DNA from: an uncultured Prevotellaceae bacterium
GTDB lineage: Bacteria > Bacteroidota > Bacteroidia > Bacteroidales > Bacteroidaceae
DNA: 51,570 nucleotides
Reading direction: 5' to 3'
NCBI GenBank assembly: GCA_946415645.1
Contig: CAMKTJ010000017.1
Location: forward strand, 1-51,570
Part shown: positions 1 through 8,207 of the stretch, piece after piece
Numbering within the stretch: the stretch's first letter is position 1
How the letters are laid out: every line of letters starts with the position of its first letter
Program-made: the position numbers and the translations under genes
The notes under the pieces: model-generated
Told to the model about the DNA's origin: nothing
Databases searched by the model: none
Seen by the model: the letters and a program-made list of their open reading frames with translations, nothing else

Positions 1-51
1 CCGTGTTCCATGCGTGAGAGGCATGTGTCCTAGCCGCTAGACGAAAGCGCC
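1..51 (-). tRNA. tRNA-Glu (CTC), partial at window edge
   Basis: Read on the minus strand, the segment starts with the acceptor strand GGCGCTT, then a D-arm and an anticodon arm with loop CTCTCAC, giving anticodon CTC (Glu, codon GAG). The T-arm and 3' acceptor strand lie beyond base 1, so only the 5' two thirds is visible. It follows tRNA-Ser by about 22 nt on the same strand and probably shares its promoter at 218-248. Confidence 0.85.
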
Positions 52-76
52 ATATGCAATTTGAGTGGCCCTCTGG

Positions 77-163
77 CGGAAGCTGGGGGATTCGAACCCC
101 CGGTACGGTAACCCGCACGTCAGTTTAGCAAACTGGTGGTTTCAGCCACTCACCCAAACTTCC
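77..163 (-). tRNA. tRNA-Ser (GCT)
   Basis: The minus strand folds as a class II tRNA. Acceptor GGAAGTT pairs with AGCTTCC with a G discriminator, the anticodon loop TTGCTAA gives GCT (codons AGC/AGU), there is a long variable arm, and the T-loop is GTTCGAATCC. The three bases after the discriminator (74-76 on the plus strand) read CCA on the tRNA strand. The other tRNA genes here do not encode CCA, so this may be chance. Confidence 0.95.
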
Positions 164-217
164 TTCCGGCATTCCGTTTTTGAGTTGTTTTACCAGCTCT
201 TTTTCTCAAATGCGATG

Positions 218-248
218 CAAAGGTATAGCTTTTTTCCGAATCCCGCAA
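218..248 (-). promoter_or_regulatory. Promoter for tRNA-Ser/tRNA-Glu
   Basis: The minus strand has TACCTTTG (plus CAAAGGTA, 218-225), matching the Bacteroidetes -7 consensus TAnnTTTG, with TTG (246-248) exactly 20 bp upstream. The downstream bases GCATCGC are identical in the tRNA-Cys and tRNA-Pro promoters. Confidence 0.75.
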
Positions 249-275
249 GCACTTTCAAGATTTTTTTTGAATTTT

Positions 276-540
276 GAGAAAATTTCTCGATGTTACTCTC
301 GCTCTGGAATAAATACACCTTATTTATATTATATTTTTCAGGATTATCCGCTCACTTATTCGTAACTTGAGACTATCGTCTCTAAGAAATATAATTAATT
401 TTGTATTCCGCTCGCTTATTTGTCACACTGAGGCTGGCGCCTCGAAGTTACTTTCGCTCGGAAATACTCAAATAAATTTTGTATTTCGCTCATTTAATTG
501 TAACATTGAGGCTAGCGCCTCGAAGTTACTTTCGCTCGGA
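276..540. repeat. Degenerate array of four small hairpin repeats in a 450-bp noncoding region
   Basis: Bases 164-614 hold no gene. Four 5-bp stem hairpins occur at 276-288 (GAGAA/TTCTC), 369-382 (GAGAC/GTCTC), 430-443 and 508-521 (both GAGGC/GCCTC). The stem bases change in compensating pairs. Copies three and four are followed by the same 19 bases (444-462, 522-540), and copy one by a diverged version. Copies two to four are preceded by a CGCTC-n-TTATTCGTAAC-like stretch, which recurs without a hairpin at 577-594 and there forms the fdtA-like promoter. Function unknown. Confidence 0.7.
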
Positions 541-562
541 TAAAGAAATAAATGCTGATTTA

Positions 563-594
563 TTTCGTTTATCTCTCGCTTATTCGTAACTTTG
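563..594 (+). promoter_or_regulatory. Promoter for the amino-sugar gene pair
   Basis: TAACTTTG at 587-594 fits the -7 consensus TAnnTTTG. TTTC at 563-566 lies 20 bp upstream as a weak -33 element. The position places transcription start near 598-600 and supports the start codon at 615 rather than the in-frame ATG at 552. Confidence 0.6.
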
Positions 595-614
595 TCCATA
601 AAATTAAGGAAGGA

Positions 615-1046
615 ATGGGAAATATACCACAGAATAAGCTGCCAAAAGGGTGTAAATTGATAGAATTGCCCCTAATTGGCGACAAGCGCGGTTCACTTGC
701 TTTTGGTGAGTGCGAGAAGCACATCCCCTTTAAGATTGAACGTGTGTTCTGGACTTATAATATAAAAGATGGACACATGCGCGGGAACCATGCGCACAGA
801 ACCTGCCAGATGGTGATATTCCCATTAGGGGGTACCTTCAAGATGGAGGTGGATGACGGGGAGGTGCAGGTTGTGCTGGAAATGAACGATCCCCACGTGG
901 GAATACTGATTCCACCCCTGGTTTGGTGCAAGCTGTATGACTTTACGCCTGATGCTGCCTGTGTAAGCCTGGCATCCGAGCCCTATGATGCTGATGATTA
1001 TATTCATGACTATAGTGAGTTTCTGCGGTTAGTGGTTAGTGGTTAG
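615..1046 (+). CDS. Sugar 3,4-ketoisomerase (FdtA/QdtA-like cupin)
   Basis: This 143-residue cupin protein resembles the WxcM/FdtA family, which isomerises dTDP-4-keto-6-deoxyglucose to the 3-keto sugar before 3-transamination. Family features visible are the RGSLAF segment near the start, HMRGNHAH (conserved His residues of the active site) and the beta-strand run ending [11 protein letters not shown]. The ATG at 615 is chosen because a purine-rich AAGGAAGGA lies just before it and a promoter box (587-594) lies downstream of the alternative ATG at 552. The last residues (LVVSG-stop) are encoded by a GGTTAGY heptamer repeat, so the C-terminus is probably replaced or extended sequence. It lies 4 nt upstream of the aminotransferase fusion, likely one operon. 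The exact sugar (Fuc3N, Qui3N or other) cannot be told. Confidence 0.85.
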   Translation: MGNIPQNKLPKGCKLIELPLIGDKRGSLAFGECEKHIPFKIERVFWTYNIKDGHMRGNHAHRTCQMVIFPLGGTFKMEVDDGEVQVVLEMNDPHVGILIPPLVWCKLYDFTPDAACVSLASEPYDADDYIHDYSEFLRLVVSG

Positions 1047-1069
1047 CGCAATGTTCAATGCTCAATTAA
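1027..1069. repeat. Two abutting heptamer repeat runs across a gene junction
   Basis: GGTTAGT, GGTTAGT, GGTTAGC fill 1027-1047. CAATGTT, CAATGCT, CAATTAA fill 1049-1069. The first run holds the stop codon of the ketoisomerase gene (1044-1046). The second holds the ATG at 1051 and the first residues of the next protein. Confidence 0.85.
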
Positions 1070-3240
1070 AGAAAGAAGTGACAATAATACCTTATTCTAT
1101 AAATAGAAAAGAGACGTGGGATACTTTTGTGGAGAGTTCCAAGAACGGGACTTTTCTGCTGCAGCGTAACTTTATGGATTATCATAGCGACAGATTCTTT
1201 GACTGTTCGCTGTTGATATACGATGGTGTGTCGCCAGATGATGAGTATAAGGAGAGCCATCTGACTACCAAAGACCTGGTGGCTGTATTCCCTGCCAACT
1301 ATGATGAGCATACCAAGTGTGTGTATTCTCATCAGGGTCTTACATACGGTGGTTTGATAGTGCTGCCTGAGGTGACACAGATGGAGGTGACGACCATCAT
1401 GCAGGAGATTCTGTGCTACTATCGCGACTATATGCAGGCTCTGAAGGTGTTCTATAAGCCTATACCTTATATTTATAGTGCCATCCCCAGCGACGAGGAT
1501 CTGTATGCGCTGTTCCGTGCAGGAGCCCAGTTGACGAGAAGACTGGTAAGTACTGCCATCAACCAGCGTAATACCCTGAAGATGCGTACCCTGCGTATGC
1601 GTCAGGCTAAGAAGGCCGTTGACCACGGCTGCTATCTTGACCATGTTTCTGAGAATGATGAGGCAGGGCTGAAGGAGTTCTGGGATTTGCTGGAGGATGT
1701 GCTGATGGTTCATCATAACAGCAAGCCTGTGCATACGTTCCAGGAGATTCTGCGTCTGATGCGTCTGTTCCCAAAGAACATAAAGGTTTATGTGGTAAGA
1801 CATGAGGACCGCATTGTAGCGGGTACGGTGATATTCGAGAGCCGACAGGTGGCACATGTGCAGTATATTGCCTCTGGCGATGAGGGTAGGGAGTTCGGCG
1901 CCTTGGACCTGCTGTTCAAGCACCTGATAAATGAACGATATAAGCAGTTTGAATACCTCGATATGGGTACCAGCAACGAGAATGACGGTAAGTTCCTGAA
2001 CGAGGGGCTGATATTCCAGAAGGAAGGTTTCGGTGGAAGAGCTGTCTGCTATGATACGTACGAGGTTGACTTGCGTAACTCGCAGATTGACAAGATGGCA
2101 GGTAATGTGCGTAGCACACAAAGCGAGACGGTTAAGTATCTGGATCTGAAACTTGTTAACGAGAAGTTTGAACCGGAATTGAGCAGCGAGGTAACACGGG
2201 TTGTTCGTAGTGGCTGGTATCTGCTAGGAAAGGAGAATGAGCGCTTCGCTAAACTGTTTTCCAAATACTGTGGTTGCGAATACTGTGTGCCGGTAGGTAA
2301 TGGGTTGGAAGCTTTGGCGCTGATTCTGAAAGCCTACAAGGAGATGTTGGGATGGCAGGACGGTGACGAGGTGATTGTTCCCTCTAACACGTATATAGCT
2401 ACCATTCTGGCTGTGAGCTATGCCGGTATGACACCCGTGTTGTGTGAGCCTCATCTGAGCGACTATCTGATAGATGCTACCCTGATAGAACCTCTGATAA
2501 CTGATAAAACCAGGGCTATCTTGCCTGTTCATCTATATGGAAGAGTGTGCGATATGGATGCCATTAACGACATTGCCAAGAAGCATGGGCTGAAAGTGGT
2601 AGAGGATGTAGCTCAGGCTCATGGCGTACGCTATAAAGGTAAAGTTGCCGGTAACCTGTGCGATGCAGCTGGCATCAGCTTCTACCCAGGTAAGAACTTA
2701 GGTGCCTTGGGTGATGCTGGTTGTGTGACAACCAACGATGCAGAGCTAGCACGTATTGTACGTACAATGGCCAATTACGGCAGTGCAGAGAAGTATGTGA
2801 ATGAGTACAAGGGCCATAATAGTCGTATGGACGAGATTCAGGCTGCTGTGCTGTGTGTGAAACTGCCTTGTCTGGATAATGACAATGAACGCCGTCGTGA
2901 GATTGCTGCTATGTACGACCAAGGTATTGAGAATCCGTTGATAACCAAACCCCTTGTGGCTGAGAATGCCGAGGAGAATGTCTATCATATCTACCCTGTA
3001 AGGTGTCCCAAGCGTGATGAGCTGGCTGCCTTCCTGAAGCAGAAGGATATACAGACGGTGGTGCATTATCCCATACCGCCTCATCAGCAGAAGGCTTACA
3101 AGGAGTGGAACGGACAGAAGTTCCGTATATCAGAAAGAATCCATCAGGAAATCCTGTCCCTTCCTATCTCGCCTGTTATGACAGATGATCAGGTGAAGCG
3201 TGTGATAGAGGCTGTGAATGCCTTTACCGCCGACGTCTAA
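1051..3240 (+). CDS. Fusion of FemAB-like GNAT acyltransferase and DegT/DnrJ/EryC1/StrS aminotransferase
   Basis: This 729-residue protein has two parts. Residues 1 to about 345 look like a FemAB-like GNAT acyltransferase (PF13480 type). Residues from about 360 to the end are a PLP-dependent sugar aminotransferase, with a substrate/cofactor region [17 protein letters not shown] and [13 protein letters not shown], where K548 is the expected PLP lysine. With the upstream ketoisomerase it would make a 3-amino-3,6-dideoxy sugar nucleotide and acylate the amino group. In known Fdt/Qdt pathways the acyltransferase is normally a separate, usually hexapeptide-repeat, enzyme, so the role of the GNAT half is inferred. 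The first nine residues at the ATG start come mostly from a CAATGTT repeat. GTG at 1078 is another possible start. The stop overlaps the convergent mutS2 stop by 4 nt. Confidence 0.85.
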   Translation: MFNAQLKKEVTIIPYSINRKETWDTFVESSKNGTFLLQRNFMDYHSDRFFDCSLLIYDGVSPDDEYKESHLTTKDLVAVFPANYDEHTKCVYSHQGLTYGGLIVLPEVTQMEVTTIMQEILCYYRDYMQALKVFYKPIPYIYSAIPSDEDLYALFRAGAQLTRRLVSTAINQRNTLKMRTLRMRQAKKAVDHGCYLDHVSENDEAGLKEFWDLLEDVLMVHHNSKPVHTFQEILRLMRLFPKNIKVYVVRHEDRIVAGTVIFESRQVAHVQYIASGDEGREFGALDLLFKHLINERYKQFEYLDMGTSNENDGKFLNEGLIFQKEGFGGRAVCYDTYEVDLRNSQIDKMAGNVRSTQSETVKYLDLKLVNEKFEPELSSEVTRVVRSGWYLLGKENERFAKLFSKYCGCEYCVPVGNGLEALALILKAYKEMLGWQDGDEVIVPSNTYIATILAVSYAGMTPVLCEPHLSDYLIDATLIEPLITDKTRAILPVHLYGRVCDMDAINDIAKKHGLKVVEDVAQAHGVRYKGKVAGNLCDAAGISFYPGKNLGALGDAGCVTTNDAELARIVRTMANYGSAEKYVNEYKGHNSRMDEIQAAVLCVKLPCLDNDNERRREIAAMYDQGIENPLITKPLVAENAEENVYHIYPVRCPKRDELAAFLKQKDIQTVVHYPIPPHQQKAYKEWNGQKFRISERIHQEILSLPISPVMTDDQVKRVIEAVNAFTADV

Positions 3241-5759
3241 GCCAACTCTACTACGGTAATGCCGGCTCCGCCAAACTGTACGTGTTCGTCATGTGCGGAG
3301 GTGACACCTGATACGGTATTCAGGTATTGGCGTATCAACTGACGCAAGGCACCTGTGCCGGTTCCGTGCAGGATACGTACCCTGCCGGCACCTACCAGTA
3401 TGGCATCATCTATGAAATGGGTTACCACCTGCAGGGCTTCGTCGCCACGCATACCACGTACATCAATGTCCTGATGGAAGTTGAGGTGTTTCTCCCTGAC
3501 CTGGTTCTGCGTCTCGCGACTTACGAAGGAAACGACCGTTGCCTGAGGCTTATCCTTGCCAGTATTCTTGGCGCGCTCCAGTTTTGACACTTGTGCCGTT
3601 GTACGTATGTTGCCAAAGGTGACTATGGCCTTTTTGCCATCAGTCTCTTCTATGACGCCAACAGTGGTCTGTCCTTTCAGTCTTACGCTATCTCCTTTCT
3701 GTAACGCCTGTGGAACGGATTTGGTTGGTGTTGCCTGAGTAGTGCTTGCAGTAGCAATGGGACTCTCGTTCTTCTTCTGCTCCTTGCGTTCTGCCTTACG
3801 TTTGCGACGTTCCTGAATCTGACGAATCTTGCGTTCTATCATCTCATCATGCTCATGACGCTGCTCTTCCTCAAGACGTGCACGGAACTCATCCATCTCT
3901 TGACGGGCTTTACGTGTACGGGTCTTCTCGGCCTGTGCTTCCTTAATCTCGCGGATGGTCTTCTCTACTATGGCATTACTCTCCTGGATGATTTGCTCGG
4001 CCTGTTTCTTGGCTTCTCGGATAATCTCCTTACGTTTCTCCTTGAGGTCGGTCATCTCGTTCTCGTAGCGTTGGATGGTACTTTCCATCTGCTTCTCCTG
4101 CGAATGAATGGTCTGACGCTTGCCTTCCCAGTAACGTTTGTCGCGTGTGATATCCAAGAGGTATTTGTCGGCATTCACATAATCCTGACCCACAATCTCT
4201 GTGGCATCGGCAATGACCTCTTCTGGGATACCAATCTTGCGTGCTATCTCGACGGCAAAACTACTGCCTGGGTTGCCTATTTGAAGTTGGAAGAGTGCTT
4301 CCATGCGGTGACGGTCATAAAGCATGGCCCCGTTTACCACGCCAGGAGTATCCTCGGCAAAGTGCTTGAGGTTCTGATAATGGGTGGTGATGACGCCATA
4401 GGCTCCTTGCTTGACGAAGCGACGGAGCACAGCCTCGGCAATGGCTCCACCAATGGTGGGCTCTGTTCCGCCTCCGAACTCGTCGATGAGCAGCAGGCTG
4501 TGCGTATTGCATCCACGCATCATATTCTTCATGTTCAGCAGATGGCTGCTATAGGTACTGAGGTCGTCCTCTATGCTCTGTTCGTCGCCTATATCTATGA
4601 AGATACTCTGGAAAATGCCGCAATGGGAGTTTTCGCCCATGGGAACGGCCAAGCCGCATTGCAACATATACTGAAGCAATCCAACGGTCTTGAGGCATAC
4701 ACTCTTGCCACCGGCATTGGGTCCGCTGATGATGAGGATACGCTGCTTCTTGTTCAGCTCAATCTCCAGCGGAACAATCTTCTTGCCCTGTTTCTTCAGG
4801 TTCAGAGCCAGAAGCGGGTGTTGAGCCAGCGTCCAATCGATGAGCGGATTCTTGTCAATCTGAGGTGATATACCGCCTATCTGCTCTGCCAGATGAGCCT
4901 TGGCACGTACAAACTCTACATCTGCCAGGAACTCATAGCCACGTACCAATTCACGGATGTTAGGACGCAGGAGCTCTGTGAAATCCTTCAGAATACGGAT
5001 GACCTCGCGTTTCTCTTCTGCCTCTAATTCGCGTATATGATTGTTGACCTCTACCACCTCGGCCGGTTCAATAAATACGGTCTTGCCCGTTGAACTCTCG
5101 TCGTGAATGATACCCTTCAGCTTGCGCTTCATGGCAGGAGCAGCAGGGATAACGAGGCGTCCGTCTCGGAGGGTAGGGGCAACATCCTTGTCTACCCACC
5201 CTTCGGCCTGTGCAGCCTTGAGGATTTTGTTGAGGGTACGACTGACACTGCCTTCATGCCTGCGCAACTCATGACGTATGGTGGCCAATTCAGGAGTGGC
5301 ATCGTCACGGATACGCCCGTAACGGTCCAGAATCTGCTCGGCTCGCTTGGTTACAGCGTGGAAGGTAAACACACCTTCCGTAAGCTTATGAAGGGCAGGA
5401 TAGGTGGGCTGTTCACCTTCCTCCTCGCTACGCAGAATCTCAATCCATGAGTGTAAGGTGCGCAGGGAGAGGTAGAGGTTGTGAAGCTCTTTCTCGTCGA
5501 GGTGTACACCGTCGATACGTATACGCTGTATGGTAGGACGGAGGTCGTAGAAGTTCTGCTCGGGCAATTCCGATACCTCTGCTATGATACGACGGAACTC
5601 GGCTGTCTGCTGGTGCAGGAGACGGATATCCTCGACACGGGTGAGAAAGGTCATCTGCTCTACACGGTTACGACCCAGCGTACTGAGACAATGCCCCATA
5701 AGGAGCTGGCGAATCTCAGAGAAACCTATCTTCTGCTCGAAATGCTGTGGGTATATCAT
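3237..5759 (-). CDS. mutS2: MutS2 family endonuclease/ribosome rescue ATPase
   Basis: This 840-residue protein has the MutS2 layout: N-terminal core and lever helices, then an ABC-type ATPase with Walker A GPNAGGKS (residues 346-353) and a Walker B/signature region around [13 protein letters not shown] long charged coiled coil (about 540-680) follows, and a C-terminal Smr domain (about 765-840) contains DVRGMRG and the nuclease motif HGTGTGALR. It lacks the MutS mismatch-recognition domain. MutS2 proteins are linked to suppression of recombination and, in Bacillus, to splitting of collided ribosomes; which applies here is unknown. It is the last gene of a minus-strand operon, starting 3 nt after the S9 peptidase stop, and is tail to tail with the aminotransferase gene with no terminator between. 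Confidence 0.93.
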   Translation of the reverse strand: MIYPQHFEQKIGFSEIRQLLMGHCLSTLGRNRVEQMTFLTRVEDIRLLHQQTAEFRRIIAEVSELPEQNFYDLRPTIQRIRIDGVHLDEKELHNLYLSLRTLHSWIEILRSEEEGEQPTYPALHKLTEGVFTFHAVTKRAEQILDRYGRIRDDATPELATIRHELRRHEGSVSRTLNKILKAAQAEGWVDKDVAPTLRDGRLVIPAAPAMKRKLKGIIHDESSTGKTVFIEPAEVVEVNNHIRELEAEEKREVIRILKDFTELLRPNIRELVRGYEFLADVEFVRAKAHLAEQIGGISPQIDKNPLIDWTLAQHPLLALNLKKQGKKIVPLEIELNKKQRILIISGPNAGGKSVCLKTVGLLQYMLQCGLAVPMGENSHCGIFQSIFIDIGDEQSIEDDLSTYSSHLLNMKNMMRGCNTHSLLLIDEFGGGTEPTIGGAIAEAVLRRFVKQGAYGVITTHYQNLKHFAEDTPGVVNGAMLYDRHRMEALFQLQIGNPGSSFAVEIARKIGIPEEVIADATEIVGQDYVNADKYLLDITRDKRYWEGKRQTIHSQEKQMESTIQRYENEMTDLKEKRKEIIREAKKQAEQIIQESNAIVEKTIREIKEAQAEKTRTRKARQEMDEFRARLEEEQRHEHDEMIERKIRQIQERRKRKAERKEQKKNESPIATASTTQATPTKSVPQALQKGDSVRLKGQTTVGVIEETDGKKAIVTFGNIRTTAQVSKLERAKNTGKDKPQATVVSFVSRETQNQVREKHLNFHQDIDVRGMRGDEALQVVTHFIDDAILVGAGRVRILHGTGTGALRQLIRQYLNTVSGVTSAHDEHVQFGGAGITVVELA

Positions 5760-5762
5760 GGG

Positions 5763-8201
5763 CTATAGGTTCTTTGCAGGGTACATAGTGTTCCACCATG
5801 TGGGATCGTCTTGTAGCCAACGGGCAAACCATGCCATGATACTGTCGTGCCAACGGATACGCTTCTTGTAGTCCAGGATGTGATGGTTCTCGCCTTCGAC
5901 GGTGATGAAAGCCGTCTCACGACCCAGAATCTTCAGAGCCGTGAACATCTGAATACTCTCGTTGATGGGCACGTTGGTATCAGCACTTCCGTGCATGAAC
6001 AGGATGGGAGTGTGTACCTTGTCGGCATTAAAGAGGGGTGCGTGTCCGCTATACAATTCAACATTATTCCAAGGATAAGAGTGTGCGGCAGATGTTGCAC
6101 TATAGGAATATCCCCAATATCCGTATCCCCAGTAACTGGCAGGATTACTGATGCCGGCATGACTCATGGCAGCGGCAAAGATATCAGTCTGTGTCTGCAG
6201 ATACATGGTCATAAAGCCGCCGTAGCTAGCTCCCATACAGCCAATCTTCTTGTCATTGACATAAGGATGTTCCTTGCAGAACTGCTTGGTGCCCTGGATG
6301 ATATCGGCAGCCGTATAATCTCCGTAAGCATTGGAGTGGCGTGATGCGAATTCCTGTCCGAAGCCGCTACAGCCAGAGGGCTGGATGACATAAACGACAT
6401 ATCCCATAGCTGCCCATTCCTGGTAGCAATAGTAGCTGTCGAGATAGCGTCCTACAGGCGAACAACCACCATAGTAATAGACCAGCATGGGGTACTGCTT
6501 TGTCTCGTCGAAGAAAGGAGGCAGGTAGTAGCAGCCATAGATGGTGTCGCCACGCTCGGCACGGAAGTTCCAGTTGTGACACTCGCCCAACTGAATATCA
6601 GCTGTGCGCTCAGGGTTCACATCAAAAGCAAGGCGCTCCTTGCCAGTCTTGAGGTCCATAATCCAGGAGCGGTCACTGCTCTGGGTGGTCTCGCTGGTAT
6701 AGGCCATAACAGCCTTGTCTCGTGCTATACTGATATTGTCATAGACGAAGTTATCTGTTGTCTTAATAGGAGTAATCTTCCCGTTCTGGGGATTGATACG
6801 GTAAAGTGTCTGCAGGTCTTTGTCCTCTGTTAGTGCGTAGATGCATCCCTCGGTCTTGCTCCATGTTATGTCTATAATGGAAGGGTCGAAGTTGCGTGTC
6901 AGGCACTTTATCTGCTTGGAAGCAATGTCATAGAGGAACAACTCGTATTCGAAACAGTTGGGGATCTTGTCGGCAGACAAGGTGTTGCCTATGCCATTGA
7001 AAGCCTCAGGACTTCCCTTGAAGGCGATGTATCTGCCATCGTAGGAGAACGTTCCATAGCTTATAAAGCCGTCCTTCTGGACAATGGTGTCAGCCTGCAA
7101 GGTCTCTGTGTCTACCAGCAATATGGTTGAGAACCCGAAGGGGCGCTTGGTAACGTCTGTTGTAGAGATGGTAAGAAGAAGTTTGCGTCCGTCATCAGAA
7201 GGCTGTACATAAACATTATGCTGTCCGGCTGTAAGCTGGCGGGTTACACCTGTGGTCATATCCTGAAGGTAAATGACAGAACGGTTGCGCCAACCTGGCT
7301 GACGGTCATCGGGCTCAAGAATCTGGTGTACATCATTATTCAACTCCTTGGGGCCGTCTACATAGTCAGTTATCAACAACTTATTGTTGCCTATATAGCT
7401 GGCGTTGCCGCGTCCCTTGTATGTGGCAAGAAGGGTGGTGTTTCCTGTCTTGATATCGACAGACAATGTCTGCCAGGCTCCGTCTGGCGTTTGACGGTAA
7501 CGGATGTAACGGTCTCCTGTCTTGTCCCAGTGTGAGAAGTTCTGGGCAGAGAGAATGCTTCCGGTTGCCACTTCAAGTATCTGTTCAGAGTTCTCGGAAT
7601 GACCGTCTTCGAACGTTGTGCTGAATTTCTGCATCATATATTTGCCTGAGCTGGAGAGTGAGACACTACGCAGACGCTTGCCATGCATGAGGTCTTTCTG
7701 CGTCCAGTATCTTTTGCCTTCAGGATTCACGGTGATGTATTTTTCCTGTTCGCTTGACAGACTGATTTTCAGCGTGTCAGCCTCATCTTTCTTCTGTAAC
7801 AGTTTAATTACAATCTGGTGTGTTCCTGGCACAAGCTGATTGTCGGACTGAGCCTCTGAATTATCGATGTATAAGGTATAACGACTCTTACATTCCACCT
7901 TGAAATTTGCCTTTACAAAGCCAGTGTTACGGATGGTGAATCCTGCCTGTAACAGACTGGTCTGTGGGAGTGCAGGAAGTATGCCTGTGGTGTTTTCTGC
8001 TCCATTCATCCATAGTTTGAGAGACTGTGGGGATGCATACAGCAGTTCTTCTGTTTCAATCTTTTTACCATTAACATCTGTGGTATCCGTAAAGATAGGG
8101 GCAGTAAGTGGAATGGGGTTACTGATACGGAATTTCTGAATCTCGATTGCTTGGCCTGACAGACAACTTGCCAGTGCCATTAAAATACATATTCTCTTCA
8201 T
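5763..8201 (-). CDS. Secreted prolyl oligopeptidase-family (S9) serine peptidase
   Basis: This 812-residue protein has an N-terminal signal peptide (hydrophobic CILMALASCLSG), a long beta-propeller region of DPP-IV/WD40-like blades (about 130-560) and a C-terminal alpha/beta-hydrolase domain. The nucleophile is S659 in GASYGG, the acid is probably the Asp of HGSADTNVP, and the catalytic His lies in GENHHI. S9 enzymes remove dipeptides or cleave after proline in small peptides. A periplasmic location is likely, fitting the peptide-fermenting habit of Bacteroidales. It sits 6 nt downstream of relA and 3 nt upstream of mutS2, an odd operon mix whose logic is not clear. Confidence 0.9.
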   Translation of the reverse strand: MKRICILMALASCLSGQAIEIQKFRISNPIPLTAPIFTDTTDVNGKKIETEELLYASPQSLKLWMNGAENTTGILPALPQTSLLQAGFTIRNTGFVKANFKVECKSRYTLYIDNSEAQSDNQLVPGTHQIVIKLLQKKDEADTLKISLSSEQEKYITVNPEGKRYWTQKDLMHGKRLRSVSLSSSGKYMMQKFSTTFEDGHSENSEQILEVATGSILSAQNFSHWDKTGDRYIRYRQTPDGAWQTLSVDIKTGNTTLLATYKGRGNASYIGNNKLLITDYVDGPKELNNDVHQILEPDDRQPGWRNRSVIYLQDMTTGVTRQLTAGQHNVYVQPSDDGRKLLLTISTTDVTKRPFGFSTILLVDTETLQADTIVQKDGFISYGTFSYDGRYIAFKGSPEAFNGIGNTLSADKIPNCFEYELFLYDIASKQIKCLTRNFDPSIIDITWSKTEGCIYALTEDKDLQTLYRINPQNGKITPIKTTDNFVYDNISIARDKAVMAYTSETTQSSDRSWIMDLKTGKERLAFDVNPERTADIQLGECHNWNFRAERGDTIYGCYYLPPFFDETKQYPMLVYYYGGCSPVGRYLDSYYCYQEWAAMGYVVYVIQPSGCSGFGQEFASRHSNAYGDYTAADIIQGTKQFCKEHPYVNDKKIGCMGASYGGFMTMYLQTQTDIFAAAMSHAGISNPASYWGYGYWGYSYSATSAAHSYPWNNVELYSGHAPLFNADKVHTPILFMHGSADTNVPINESIQMFTALKILGRETAFITVEGENHHILDYKKRIRWHDSIMAWFARWLQDDPTWWNTMYPAKNL

Positions 8202-8207
8202 GTGGAT

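Noticed and set aside
65..365. Short plus-strand open frames near the left edge
   Set aside because: They cross tRNA-Ser and its promoter; no coding features.
552..614. Extended N-terminus of the ketoisomerase from the ATG at 552
   Set aside because: The promoter box at 587-594 lies downstream of that ATG and the extra residues do not match the family.
1066..2121. A 351-codon open frame on the minus strand
   Set aside because: It lies fully opposite the GNAT half of the fusion gene, has no start signal, and its translation shows no domain; the plus-strand frame gives recognisable protein families.
3849..4868. A 339-codon open frame on the plus strand
   Set aside because: It is antisense to mutS2, whose ATPase and Smr motifs are unmistakable; the translation is repetitive Leu/Gly-rich without family likeness.
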